DNA from: Chondrilla cf. caribensis
Lineage: Eukaryota > Porifera > Demospongiae > Chondrillida > Chondrillidae
NCBI GenBank assembly: GCA_964020155.1
Contig: OZ026563.1
Location: forward strand, 2,019,548-2,083,547
Direction of reading: 5' to 3'
Length of the DNA: 64,000 nt
The position numbers and the translations under genes were made by a program. Shown here piece after piece: positions 47,501 through 60,119 of this stretch. Within the stretch, counting starts at the first letter, position 1. The number at the start of each line of letters is the position of its first letter. The notes under the pieces were generated by a model. It was not told where the DNA came from, made no database searches, and was given only the letters and a program-made list of their open reading frames with translations.

Positions 47501-50500
47501 ACTATAAACATTCACACAGAAACAAGTAGATTCAATACAGTTGCAAATACACGTATATTTATATTAGGTCACTTAATATGAAAAGTGGTCTCCATGTGTA
47601 CTGTAGGAATATAACAAAACAGTTCCTAGATGTGTACCCTCACCGATGAACACCGTGGACATTGACAGGTGAAATAGTATGAATCCTTCAATATTTGTTG
47701 TCTCTTCTCAAGGGGCTCCAATAGGTCAACATAGCTTATGTATAACTGAAGGTTAGATTTCAAAGAAAACAAGTTCAAGCAGAAACCAAATTCAGGGAAC
47801 CACGAAAAAAGAGGGAATCACAGGTTCAGTACAGCCTGTGAAGATGATCATTCTAATGTACATAAGGAGGAGACACCATGCAGTGGTGCTACGTATGTAC
47901 ATATAGAAAGAGACATCAGTGGTGCTATGTACGTATGTACATAAATACTGAGAGAGACATACGTGGTGCTATGTACATAAGGAAATATTGTGTGAGACAA
48001 AATGGGGTGCTATGTACAGACGTACATACCAGGAGAGACATAGGTGGACCCATACACCAAGTGATGTACATACCATGGTGCACCTGAGGTGCTTCTAAAC
48101 CAGGTAAAAAGGTTTATAGCATCTCATCACTACTGGAATTATGTGCACACTCAAACCTGTTGTCCTGGTTCCAGGTTTTGTACGGTACGAACACTCATCT
48201 TCAGACCATCAAACACAATTGTAGAGTTTGGTTGACAAGAATGGTTCAGTAGAGAGGGCCTGTATAAAAAAGCAAATATCATGAATAAGTAGGAAATATA
48301 TAATATGCATACTGTATGTACTGCAAATCAGTCATCTCACTGGTTAACACACAAGGCTCCCTGAATGCACAGACCCTTCATACACACTGAATTTATAGAA
48401 TGTACAGACCTTTCAAACACACAGAACACACAGAACACACAGGATGTATACAGGTTCTTCAAACACACAGGACTCACAGGATGTACAGATCCTTCAAACA
48501 CACTGTATTCACAGGATGTACAGACACTCTTAACACATGGACCTCACGAGATGTACAGGCCCTCTCGACACATGGAACTCACAGAATGTTCAGACCCTTC
48601 AAACACACTAAACTCACAGGATGTACAGATCCTTCAACACACTGTATTCACAGGACGTACAGATCCTTCAAACTGTATTCACAGGATGTACAGACACTCT
48701 TAACACATAAAACTCACACAATGTACTGACCCTCTCCAAACACACAAACTCACAGGATGTACAGTCCCTCTTGACACACAGAACTCACAGGATGTACAGT
48801 CCCTCCTGACACACAGAACTCACAGGATGTACAGTCCCTCCTGACACACAGAACTCACAGGATGTACAGTCCCTCCTGATACACAGAACTCACAGGATGT
48901 ATAGTCCCTCTCCGACTGCATTCATGTCCACGTCCAGAATAGAGAAGACATTACATGATAACCGACACAGGAGACTGAATAGATCAGATGGATTTTCAAA
49001 TTGAATATGCTTGTTGTTTTCACAGAGTTTCCTGATGCCAGTCAGTTGGTAGGCAAATGCTTCTTTCTTAGAGTCGGACAAGTTCTCATCACCTCAATGA
49101 AAAGTATTGGAGAAGATACCAGACATTTTACAACATACTATGATATTATACAACATACAACATGTGTACCACATTTTTCGCAAACAAAAATTACATGCAG
49201 AACCTCTCACATCCATACGGCCACATACGAACACAAACATAATCACACATTCACACCCACACCCACACCCACACCCGCACACACTATGACATGTACTCAC
49301 TTCTACAAAGGAACTCTACTGGCCATGGAATGTCCTAAAAAACAACAAAAACAGAATACTGAGCTAAATGTTTGATAGAAGAAGTTAGGATGGTTCAAGA
49401 ATGAATTACTTATTTATTTACAAACATCAGACTACTAACACTTGCTGATTTCTTCTTGTACTGTTTCTTCTTCAACATCAATCTCAGGATTATACGCATT
49501 GTATCAGTTGGATGATGGGGTGATATTGTTGCCATGCCAACACACTCGCCCTTATGTACAGACCAGTCTTGTTGCTACAAAAAGGATAGGGTAACTTTTA
49601 ACGTTGAGTTTCCTCATAGAGTGTCCCTTCATGTGTAGCAGTATGTTACTGTACACGTGTATAAGTACAGTAGAAACTTGTTAAGTCAAACACTGTGAAC
49701 ATGAATTACTGGTTAGCACAAACCATTTTATGAGTTTTGTTTGGTCTGTTGTGGTAGTGTACACGTAGTGGAAAATCTCGACAAACATTCTCTTGGACAG
49801 TTAACAAGAAAATATTTGTGGGTCACTTATATTGTCTTAATTCATCTCTACTGTACCATATAAATGTATGTGTGTGAACATTTTACAATATTAATGAAAG
49901 CAAACATACATGGATGTACAGTATGCTACCTGGCAAGTTTTATTGCAGTAATGATTGTATTTGCATCCTGAGCAGCGCAGAGGTACTTGACTGGGAACAA
50001 ACAAGAAGAAATGTATACCTTCCCATAGAGTACAGGTATGCACATATGTAAACACATGGGATAGGTCTAATCATAATGTGGCCTAACATTACTTTAATAC
50101 TGGCTATTCACATATCAAAGCTGTCTTCATATTATATAATAAAGGATGCACATTTATATCTTACATTGAGCATTCATGGTGCATCCAGTTTTGCCATATG
50201 GTCTAGCCCGGCATAGTGACCCTTTATCCGCCATCTTCAAACAAAAATGGTGGATGAGGGGTCGTCTAAGCTAGCCTATGGTACACATACGGGTACCCCA
50301 TGTGTGATCCCATATGGAAGACTAACAGGAATTCATGGATAAGATTCAAATGAGCAATACTCTAAAACTTATAACTTGAACCAACCGAGAAGAACATATC
50401 ACACTCTTGTAATTTGTTTACCTTTTTAATACGGTGAAGCAATTGGCGCACAACTGCTCGTGACATTTCGCGCTCACAACGTGACAGAGAGGTCTGACTT

Positions 50501-50633
50501 CCATTATTTCAGATCCATTCGACCATTTCTGTGTAGATAATAAACCTCTTCCTTCTGGGAGCGCGTCAGAAACGGAAATACCTTGTGGACACCGTAGATG
50601 ACTGCACAAAGCAGCAACGTCTCTAGCGGCCAT
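44539..50633 (-). CDS. SMYD: SMYD-family SET/MYND protein lysine methyltransferase (13 exons)
   Basis: Exons in transcript order: 50422-50633, 49930-49990, 49440-49574, 49301-49334, 48894-49092, 48157-48259, 47644-47745, 46689-46782, 46444-46542, 45870-46055, 45164-45221, 44955-45063, 44539-44637. They total 1491 nt (496 aa) with consistent phases. Domains: split SET start (ALPEGRGLLSTQKW, about residue 25); MYND zinc finger (CANCF, then CSGCKYNHYCNKTCQ and HKGEC, residues about 62-105); SET core (LLNHSCQPNSTIVFDG, then YISYVDLLEP); post-SET cysteines (YFFTCxC-like YYFTCQCPRC); and a C-terminal TPR-like helical region ending in LQLTHGSRHSL. SMYD enzymes methylate histone or cytosolic lysines using S-adenosylmethionine. 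It resembles SMYD1/2/3 but I cannot place it among them. The ATG at 50633 has an AAAATGG context. The exon at 46444-46542 uses the least certain acceptor. Confidence 0.9.
45547..45649. mobile_element. Deleted copy of the GC-rich foldback element
   Basis: About 103 bp in a SMYD intron, sharing both ends (TTATCGCCTGATG, GTAGTAACCTATA) and the CAGTAAATTTGATACTT block with 15,690-16,358 but lacking the central hairpin. Confidence 0.75.
46150..46400. repeat. Degenerate tandem repeat, SMYD intron
   Basis: Repeats of CAGTGGAGCCTGAATATAAAGG followed by a GGACCAACATAGTGCACATTA-like unit, each about 60 bp and diverged. A related CCTGGATATAAAGGC series lies at about 46,825-47,070. Confidence 0.65.
46825..47075. 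repeat. Degenerate CCTGGATATAAAGG tandem repeat, SMYD intron
   Basis: Four or five diverged units of about 55 bp, each with AACCTGGATATAAAGGC and a CTGTTCTAAA-type end. Confidence 0.7.
47201..47416. repeat. Three perfect 72-bp tandem repeats, SMYD intron
   Basis: Three consecutive, essentially identical 72-bp units starting ATTGACAACAGAAAACAC. Because 72 is divisible by three, an open frame runs through on both strands, but this is not evidence of coding. On the gene (minus) strand each unit carries AATAAA. Confidence 0.93.
48360..48893. repeat. Minisatellite carrying repeated copies of a SMYD splice donor
   Basis: About 15 units of 30-35 bp with the plus-strand core CTCACAGGATGTACAG. On the gene strand the core is CTGTACATCCTGTGAG, which is the exon-intron junction of the adjacent SMYD exon (donor at 48894). 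The array starts exactly at that junction. Confidence 0.88.
49666..49855. mobile_element. CAG-GAACC-type MITE, SMYD intron 2
   Basis: Ends TACAGTAGAAACTTGTTAAG and CTTAATTCATCTCTACTGTA are imperfect inverted repeats with TA borders. Confidence 0.7.
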
Positions 50634-50960
50634 TTTACTGCAGTCGGGCACGTGACAAACGTGTCCCCGCAATAATTGTATACAATCAGTCATAATGTAC
50701 GTGATGTTATACTGTATGTGATATCTACCCCGTTTCATCTTTCGAAGTTTGAATAAGATCTTTAACTTTGAAAGCACTCATAACAATCGTAAGAAGAGAC
50801 ATACATGTTGTAAAATCTCAATCACCGTTCACAGAAAGAAGGATGATGATGATTCATATCAAGATGATGATTGTTAACTCCATCGAGATACTAACATCAT
50901 AGTAAAATACAGTGTATGTTGAATTTGAATACTGTGTATGTATGTGAATTGTTATAATAA
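50634..50960 (-). promoter_or_regulatory. SMYD upstream region
   Basis: The 5' flank of SMYD, bounded by the satellite at about 50,960. No TATA box at a convincing distance. Assigned by position only. Confidence 0.35.
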
Positions 50961-52720
50961 CAATTACAGGCCACATATTGAGATGGGAATTGTTTCATAA
51001 GTTAGTTGACGTCCCCAGCTAGGTCTGGTATAAATATCAGGTTGACACACCCACTTTCCCATGAGCTATTAAAAAGGTGCTTAATGTATCTCTCCTATAC
51101 GTGGAAATATTTCACAAGTTAGTTCATGGTCCAAGCTAGGTCTGTCTAATATGTCAAGTTGACACACACCCTCCTCCATGAGCTATACAAAAAGGTGCTT
51201 AGCGCTTTCTCCCCTATATTCTCCCATTTGTGCATTGAAAAAATATTAAGCACCTCCGGCCAAATGTAGCTGGGGCTACAGGCCACTTATTGAGATAGGA
51301 ATTATTTCACAAGTTAGTTCAATGTCCGAGCTAGGTCTGTCTGAAATATCACATGGATACAACCCCTTCCCCATGGGCTATACAAAAAGGTGTTTAGCAA
51401 ATTTTTCCCTATACTCTCCCATACATTGAAAAATATTAAGCACCTCCGAATGTAGCTGGGGCTACAGGCCATCTATTGAAATGGGAATTGTTTCACAAAT
51501 CAGTTCATGGTCCCAGCTAGGTGAGATTACAGGCCACATACTGAGATGGGAAATGCTTCACAAGTTAGTTCACGTCCCCAGCTATGTCTGTCTTAAATAT
51601 CAAGTGGACACGCCCCTTTCCCCATGAGCTATGCAAAAAGGTGCTTAGCGTTTTCTCTCCTATACACTCCCATACATGAAAAAATAATATAGCACCTCCG
51701 AATGTAGCTGGGGGTTACAGGTTAGCTACAGAGATGGGAATTGTTTCAAATGTTAGTTCATATCCCCAGCTAGGCCTGTCTAAAATATCAAGTGTACACA
51801 CCCCCTCTCCCATGAGCTATGCAAAAAGGTGCTTAGAACTTTCTCTCCTATACTCTCCTATATATACTCTCCTATACTCTCCCATACATACGTACATTAT
51901 CAGGTATCAGGCAATCTTACCAGGTAATCTTATTTCACCTGGGGAACTGTTAGCCATAGGCTACTTCAATGTCATCCACAACCTCAAAGAAATTAAAAAA
52001 AAAACATTGAAGAACTATTTAAGCACCTCCGAATGTAGCTAAGATTAAGAGCAACATACTGAGATGGGGATTGACTCAAAATTTAGTTTACATCCCCCGC
52101 TAGGTATGGTGAAAAATATCAGATTAACACACACCCTCTCCCACGAGTTATGAAAGAAGGTGCTTATAATGTATAATATTCTCCTAACCTCTTCTATATG
52201 ATGAAAAATATAAAGCACCTCCGAATGTGTATAGCTAGTGTTGTAGGCCACATAAGGAGATAGGGAGTGTTTCATAAATTGGTTTACAGCTAGGTTGGAT
52301 AACAATATCTGGTTGACACGCCCCCTCTCCTATGAGCTATGCAAGAAGGTACTTCACCTTTTTTCTCCTACATAATATATTCTCCCATACATTGAAAATT
52401 ATTGACCACTTCCAAATGTGGCTAAAGCTACGGGCCATATACAAAATTGGGAATGATTTCTTTAGTTAGTGCACATCCTTAGCTACGTAGGTTGGGTACC
52501 CATATCTAGTTGACAAACTCCCCTTAACATGAGCTATGCAAAAGGTGCTTAGCAGTTTTCTTTTATTCTCTCCCATGCATGCATTCAAAATATGAAGCAC
52601 CTCTGAATTTAGCTGGGTTATGGACCACATACAGAGACAGGAATTGTTTCATACGATAGTTTATCTCTCAAGCTAGGTTGAATAGCAAAAGTAGCGGGGC
52701 CTCTCCTCCATGAGCAATGC
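50960..52720. repeat. Diverged satellite of about 190 bp (about nine units)
   Basis: Units share three ordered motifs: GGGAATTGTTTCACAAGTTAG, then CATGAGCTATGCAAAAAGGTG, then AAGCACCTCCGAATGTAGCT. Each recurs at intervals of about 190 bp (some shorter). Copies are roughly 75-90% alike by eye. It fills the space between the SMYD 5' end and the makorin 3' end. No coding. Confidence 0.85.
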
Positions 52721-53080
52721 AAGGTGATTTATGTAGACCAACCCACATGCATGCAGACAATATTATTTTGTATAATACAGTATTATTGTAACATTGTGCG
52801 GATTGCAGAACATGTACATTAATTTATAATATATATAACAATATAGTCTATAAAACACATTATTGACTGTAGTGCAATATATGTGGGAATTAATGTGTTT
52901 TGCATGCGCATGCATTTATAGTAACCATAATAATAACTGTGCAACATGGAAATCTAGTAAGATACCATAATCTTTGTAATTATACAGTAGGAAACAAAGT
53001 GAAGTCAACTGGGCATTACTATAAAATTGACATTTGAATTCAGATCATATAAAGTCCACATTGATAAGGTTTGAATGTTG

Positions 53081-54519
53081 TCACGTGTTCTGTGTTCTGG
53101 CCTCCAGAAAGTCCCACAATCTGCAATCACACGGAAACAGAACAAGTGACCATCACATTGGAAGTCGGACTAATTACAGCAATCAGGTCTAAATCATAAC
53201 TTAGATTGCAATAGAACCATCAATGATGATTGGAGCAATCAGCTCTGATTATAAAATGCACTCTAAACCATGCATAGCTCTGGAGAACAGTTGGACAGGA
53301 TTGAGCTGTGATGAATACTTGCTAACTTTGTCTCACGAATTGCTTTCACGTCCCCATCGGCTGTCTGTGCTCTTCTGTATGTAACCTCAGCTAGAGTGCC
53401 ATCCGGATACGCTGCAGAACAGTGCAGAGGATTCTCAGTCACAGAGTAGAACAAAAAATAGTTGATTTGTTTTATTTACGAAAGTTTGTGTCCATACTAC
53501 CACCAAGCAAGCAGACTGACCATGTAAGTAAAAGCAGCTGTTTCCAAAGGGACAAACACCATCACCTTGTTTGAAGTATGTGCATGGCTTGGCTCTACGG
53601 GTAGGGTACACAGTACAGGGGAGTATTAGCTCACAGGTACATACACAACAACAGTGAGAAATATGAAGACAAATGCATAGAAAAAATGCACAGTGAATAC
53701 CTGTTAATCTGCTCCAATTTTTTTGAAAGATATGGTGGATTGACTAGATTTCATTACTGCTTGGACATTATATTGGTATTGAGAAATTGTAATGGACAAA
53801 AGGGTTTGGCGGATTGAAGAGAAATCACAGTATATTGCATCAAATATAATATTATACATATTATTATACAGCAGAATGCCACTATGAGTCACACCAACTC
53901 AGAAAGTGAACCACTGGCTTTCAGTACCAGGAATTTCTATACCGCATCACTCTGTAATATTGTTGGATAAGTTCTGTATCTAACCCATGATGATTCTCTG
54001 TTGTGGATACGGGAGCACCATAGGTGGTCCCAAAGGTGGAGTTTCCTCTGTATGTACACAATATACGTATGCACATACATTCACATGTAATTTTGCTCCA
54101 TATACTGATACTGTACAATTTCACAGAATAGAATTGATGACAGTTGTTAAGTGGCCAACATACTTCAAGTTACTTCTGTACTGTTCGATCAGTGATTGCT
54201 TCTCCGCCTCGTCTTCCACCCACGTGGTACTCTGCATTATGAAGGGACAAGCCCCATGTTCACAGACGATACCCCTACATCACAGTATGATGAAACTCTC
54301 TCACCGGTATGACAAAATATGAACATTTCCGACAAATTGGACATGTTCTAGTGATGAATAGAAATACTATGTGAGATGTGTATACGTAAATATAGTCCAT
54401 ATTATAGTGCAGAAAAAGCACTTACACACATAGTATTAAATATACACTTATATACTTTGCATGCATGTATGCACATACACACACATGCACATTGACTCAC
54501 ACACACATGCATACCAACA

Positions 54520-54592
<73 letters not shown>

Positions 54593-54658
54593 CACACACA
54601 CACGCACACACACACACACACACACACATGTACACACAGAGTCACAGACACCCACACC

Positions 54659-54719
<61 letters not shown>

Positions 54720-57700
54720 CTCACAGTCTTTTTATCCTGATGTATGGTGCTCCTCCACTCCCGTATGCAGGGAAGACAAAACACATGGTTGCACTCACTC
54801 AGTATGCCAAACCTACAATCACTCTGTTTGGACTTCTCTAGAACCACCTCCATACATATACAACATTTCTTCCCTTCACTCCTACGATATGTAACAGAGA
54901 TACACAGTGCTGTATATAATCACTCAACTACAAATACACATCATCACTAGCATACTAGGCTAATACAGCCAGACCTGTCTACCTTGCTGATTATAAGAAC
55001 ATGCAAGCTATATTTTTGCCTCTGGTAATGTAAGACTAATTGCATTTTCTGTAACTATCAAATACTTTGGTTGATAAACCTCTTACAGTTTACTACATTG
55101 CATGGAGTAATGTACTTGAAAATGTATTCAACTTAAGAGTTGATACGTACATATGTACACATACTGTATACATTATCCCCAATAGGCTTCCAGATGGTAC
55201 ATGAATGCAATACTTCACAGGTCTGCAATGATGGCTTATCTAAGAACATTGTGAGATGGTGGATTATAGAGGATGTCAGAATACAAGGACTGGGTGTGAA
55301 TGCATGTGCATGTCACGATATAGAGTCTCCACAAGAGAGTAAACACAGAATTCCAGTTAACAGATAGGTACCTTTGTATAGCAAATGAGTACTCCATTTC
55401 TTTCTCATGGAACTGCACACACTCTCTGTGATGCCCTATACACAAAGACATGAATAGCCATTCTGTATACCTGCAGGAATACATGAGCAATACACTTTGA
55501 ATAAGCTCTCACTTTTCTGCTGCTCATCATCAAAAGGATGAAGGCACTGTCTTCCACAGGTGTCACAAACTAAACCATGTAAATATACACACCTGCATAC
55601 AGGAAATACATACAATGGAGTCTAAATTTAGGTATGATGTCACAATTACTAATATAACAAAATGATGTCATAGCTGAAAATAGTAGCATGACTTTGAATG
55701 ATGTAATGCCTAAAAATAGAATCATACAGATTGGTAGTATAAAAACAGTGCAGGATTCAACTACAGCATCACTATCGACCATGAGACCTCAGGATACAGC
55801 TGGGGAGAGGGCACGACAGTGTTCTCCTCCATTCCGAATATCCAAGTGATGATACTCAAAGCCAATTGCTTACTTCGTAGTTTGTTGGTAGGTGGCTCAC
55901 TGAGTCACTAGCCAACAGCTCGCTCTGGGAGGCTTGTTCCGTTAGCAACCACGCAATCACAGTGATACTGTGCTAAGTGGTGGTTCAAGCTCACCCCAGG
56001 GCACCCTCTGGTATGCCCCACTCCTCCAACAGTACCCTCCCAAGTACTGGCAGGAGTGTGGAATGTTAGTGGGTGAGTGAACTATCCATCTCTCCTCAAG
56101 ACTTACGAGCCATGTGGACATCCTTCCACCCCAATACATCAGGTATGGCAGATATCCCATTGATAGTACTAGGTACAGTGCAACTTGCTTAGTAAGTACT
56201 TGGGTTAGTACACACTTCTGGTTAGTTCGTACACCCCACTCAGTCCCTAACTCATGTACACTATGTCAACCCATACCGATAGTAAGTACTTCTTATCAGA
56301 AGTACAGACTTGGTGTGCCCTTCAATGTACGTACTAAGTAAGTTTGACTGTAGTTTGTTATATGCAGTCCCCCCTTTTGTAGAGTTGAGCCGTTCAATTA
56401 TGTCTGCATAAATCTTCAACATTTGGGGCTACCACCTTCACAAACATTACTACATGTACCACTGATATAGCGTGGCTTTCTTCTGATCGAGGATGTTGTA
56501 TCCAGTTACCATCCCATAGGTATGACATAAAATATTATGTATTTTCGTATACAATGACTGTTCAGTGGTTTAATCACATAGTATAGAGTGTCTATGGTTT
56601 AATGCACATTGTATTACACATGCCATATGATGTATACACAGTATGACATACGTATACAGAAAGCTAATCAATAATTACACAGGGTTCTCCCCAGCTACAC
56701 TAGTCTAAGGTGTACGTAATGCTCCGTTATACCTTCATTTGACCGCTACTCTTCGGTTTTTGAGCGCCACACTTTTTAATCACTTCCATGTATTTATCTA
56801 CAGATGTTCCTGTTTCTTGGTTTGCAGTGTCTGACCGGTTGCTTAATGGGCTTGTTCGGTTGGACAAGGAGACTGATCGGCTGTTTAACGAGCTTGTTAA
56901 GTTGCATATTTGGCGGACGACCTTTTGATTTCAATCGATAAGTCTTGTCTTCGTCGTTCCCAGCTGTTTATCTAAATATTTCCCTGTTTTCAATCTGCAA
57001 TCCTTCGAAATCCACCATATTTCAACATGACGCTAAATAAAAATGGCGGGTCGCTTGACTGAATTGGAGCGTTTGCGCGCAATGTGCGTACATGTATATA
57101 TCAACAAAACCCTGGGAACCTATGTATATATACTATCGACGCATATCATTTACATGTGCACAAGTGTACATGTGTGTCAGTACAAGGAGTTAACACTCAC
57201 TGTTCACCAAAAGGACAATCTCCTTTGGAAGCAAATGGACAGAGCTGTGTGTATGAAAGTATTCGGTGACAAACCTGAGCATCACAGCAATCCCAGAACA
57301 CTCTATACTGCTCAATACTCACAATCATTCTGGCTTCTTCATTTGTCATTACATCCACAAAACCTAAATCTCCCTCCGAGTCAGACCTGACCTTTGCTAC
57401 CTCGGAATACGACATTGGGGTCCAGGGGTTCATGTGTGGCTTGTAGACCTCACTTTGCACTCCCTGGCCTTGCAGAAAGGACTACAGAGACAAAATAGTA
57501 ACATAGCTGAACCAGATAACTTTGTGGTGTTAACAGTTTGAAAGTGACATTACTGAAATGTGCAGAGCGTGCTATAGCACTAGGGACAACAGTGTCTTTG
57601 TTATGTTGCAAACAGGACAATAGAGATCAGGATTCTCCTCAGCTGTAGTGCTAAGGTGTATTGCTCCATTATCCTTTCAAAATGAGGTGCTACACCTTCA

Positions 57701-60113
57701 CTTAGCCACTACCCTTTGTAATTGAATGCTATGCCATGCCTGCAATCACTTTTACTATTTTTACCTAAGAATATTCTTGTTTTTCTTGGTCTAAAAGACT
57801 TCAAAATCCATTGTTTAACAGGCCGGCCTGTCCAGTTGTACAATAGAACTGCCCAATTGTTTAACAAGCATGACTGCTTGTACAATGGGGCCGATCTCTG
57901 CTCAACAGGCATATTAAGTTGTATACGTTCAGTGAATAACTTTTGAACATAAGTGATACACCTTGGCAATACACTTGACTACTTGTAGCTATTTACCTAA
58001 ATATTTCCCTGTTTTGATATGGTCTGTAGTCCATTAAAATTTGCCAATTATGACATTGCGTCATATACAAAATTGCTGGTAGCTCAAAAGATGGATGGAA
58101 ATTATACCTTCTTCAGTCCATACCACTAAACAGACCACCAGCACACACAGACCACCAGCACACACAGACCACCAGCACACACAGACCACCAGCACACACA
58201 GACCACCAGCACACATAGACCACCAGCACACACAGACCACCTCTGTACACACAGACCACCAGCACACACAAACCACCTCTGTACACACAGACCACCAGCA
58301 CACATAGACCACCAGCACACACAGACCACCAGAACACACAGACCACCAGCACACATAGACCACCAGCACACACAGACCACCAGCACACACAGACCACCTC
58401 TGTACACACAGACCACCAGCACACACAAACCACCTCTGTACACACAGACCACCAGCACACATAGACCACCAGCACACACAGACCACCAGAACACACAGAC
58501 CACCAGCACACACAGACCACCTCTGTACACACAGACCACCAGCACACACAAACCACCTCTGTACACACAGACCACCAGCACACATACACCACCAGCACAC
58601 ACAGACCACCAGCACACACAGACCACCAGCACACATAGACCACCAGCACACACAGACCACCAGCACACACAGACCACCAGCACACACAGATCACCAGCAC
58701 ACACAGACCACCAGCGAACACAGACCACCAGCACACACAGATCACCAGCACACACAGACCACCAGCACACACAGACCACCAGCACACACAGATCACCAGC
58801 ACACACAGACCACCAGCGAACACAGACCACCAGCCCACACAGACCACCAGCACACTCAGGCCACCAGCACACACAGACCACCAGCACACACAGACCACCA
58901 GCCCACACAGACCACCAGCACAATAATATACTAATAGCATGTATAAAGTTACATTCTGTAGACTGTATGAAATGTAACACAATTGATTTATACTTGTAGA
59001 CATGTACAGATAACACATACATGTACCTCTTTGTAGAACACAATCACACAACATATGGACAATGTGCTAACAAGTTCACTGAATAGCACAACAGCAAGAT
59101 TAACAATACCACATAACAATGGACAGAGCCAACTGGCCCTCTCGAAAGACTATTCCCTTCAATACAAGGAGAAATGGGACATTTTAAGAATGTCATTGGA
59201 GAATCTGCTAACATGTAAACTTGTCATTAGTAACTGGCCTCTTAAAGTAGAAGCATATTAATATTAACATGCATAACAAAAGAAATACGGATAATATAAT
59301 ACACGCTAATAAGAATTCTTCCTATGGAGTATCTCACATTATATACAGGTGTACTCTAACAAGAACATTCAATAAGTGTCCACACTTACCGGCTTGAAAA
59401 CAGGAGCAGAAACGCATTCTTCTTTCAATCTGGGCACTTTCCTCAATTTGGTCATCTAAATTAGTTGACAGACGTAAACAGTTTGATCGTCAAGATTGAA
59501 CACACGATACACCGTTAATACATACTACGCCCATGCAAATATACTGAGATGTTGTCAGTGTGGCATTCACATTGTCATAAATTCACATAACAGTCTTTAA
59601 CAGACTGCTAACATTTTATACATTATAAAATTGCTGTATAATAGTACGGTTTCTACGGTAACAGATGCTATATTGATATAATACGATCTGAAGGTGAAAT
59701 AAGATCTTTCCACAATGGCATAGAAATAGATCAATATCATCCTCCTTGCCAGCCAACACACAAGGACACCATTCATAACCAAGAGCAATACAGCACATAC
59801 CAAACAAGAGAACTAATACTCACTACACCAGTTATACTGTATCATACACATATACCTTACTTACTCTATTACTGTAACATCCATCAACACATTGCTTAGC
59901 AATAACAAATAAATCCTTTTATAACCTGTTTACCTTTTCTTCACTATAATCGCCACTGTCCATCCACATTATTGGACCAAGAGGAGAGAGTGTCTTTGTT
60001 GGTGACTTGAGGGACTCGGAGGCCTCCAGGGCCTCCTTAGTGACATGCTCGTATTGACACTTTGAGCCCTTTTGACAAAACCCCTTCAGAAAATATGGGC
60101 ATACTGTCTTCTC
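53081..60113 (-). CDS. MKRN: Makorin-type RING E3 ubiquitin ligase with CCCH zinc fingers (first exon unresolved)
   Basis: Exons in transcript order: 59934-60113, 59390-59455, 57323-57481, 57201-57274, 55513-55592, 55372-55435, 54720-54881, 54305-54347, 54164-54231, 53521-53594, 53327-53411, 53081-53120. They total 1095 nt (364 aa plus stop) in one frame. Domains: CCCH finger 1 (CPYFLKGFCQKGSKCQYEH, residues about 5-23); CCCH 2 (CPFASKGDCPFGEQCVYLH); the makorin Cys-His segment (CDTCGRQCLHPF, then HHRECVQFHEKEMEYSFAIQR); C3HC4 RING (CCICMEVV, CNHVFCLPCIREW, CPICR); then the makorin-specific TTWVEDEAEKQ; CCCH 3 (CTYFKQGDGVCPFGNSCFYLH); and C-terminal ETKLWDFLEA. Makorins are RNA-binding ubiquitin ligases. 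The model needs an upstream start exon, probably in 60,120-60,800, which I could not identify. Confidence 0.9.
54523..54717. repeat. Long (CA)n tracts beside the makorin RING exon
   Basis: Two CA tracts (about 54,523-54,627 and 54,669-54,717) on the plus strand. In the makorin sense they are (GT)n starting within two bases of the RING-exon donor at 54,720. Confidence 0.9.
55780..56130. other. Unassigned, moderately GC-rich intron segment, makorin
   Basis: Less AT-rich than its flanks, with a short open frame on the minus strand but no recognisable similarity. It may be a relic of a mobile element. Confidence 0.3.
56174..56352. mobile_element. CAG-type MITE, makorin intron
   Basis: Ends TACAGTGCAACTTGCTTAGT and ACTAAGTAAGTTTGACTGTA are inverted repeats with TA borders. 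Internal TAAGTACTT motifs recur in both orientations. Confidence 0.7.
58126..58922. repeat. 17-bp minisatellite, makorin intron (about 47 units)
   Basis: About 800 bp of the unit CAGACCACCAGCACACA. Variant units (CTCTGTACACACAGACC and CACAAACCAC) recur in pairs at about 58,240, 58,396 and 58,525, giving higher-order blocks. Long apparent reading frames on the minus strand here are repeat artefacts. Confidence 0.93.
58923..59389. other. Makorin intron, no further feature seen
   Basis: AT-rich intron sequence between the minisatellite and the 59390-59455 exon. A short open frame on the plus strand has no support. Confidence 0.5.
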
Positions 60114-60119
60114 CTGTGA

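Noticed and set aside
47181..47507. Repeated 24-residue peptide reading frame on both strands
   Set aside because: A consequence of a 72-bp tandem repeat divisible by three; no splice or start context.
54241..54290. An alternative makorin exon extending the WVED exon upstream, which would destroy the last RING cysteine pair
   Set aside because: A separate 43-nt exon at 54305-54347 restores the CPICR pair in frame, and an AG acceptor at 54231 gives the exact makorin spacing.
58113..59054. Long Cys/Val/Trp-rich minus-strand reading frames of about 300 codons
   Set aside because: Produced by the 17-bp minisatellite, which is open in several frames. It lies in a makorin intron.
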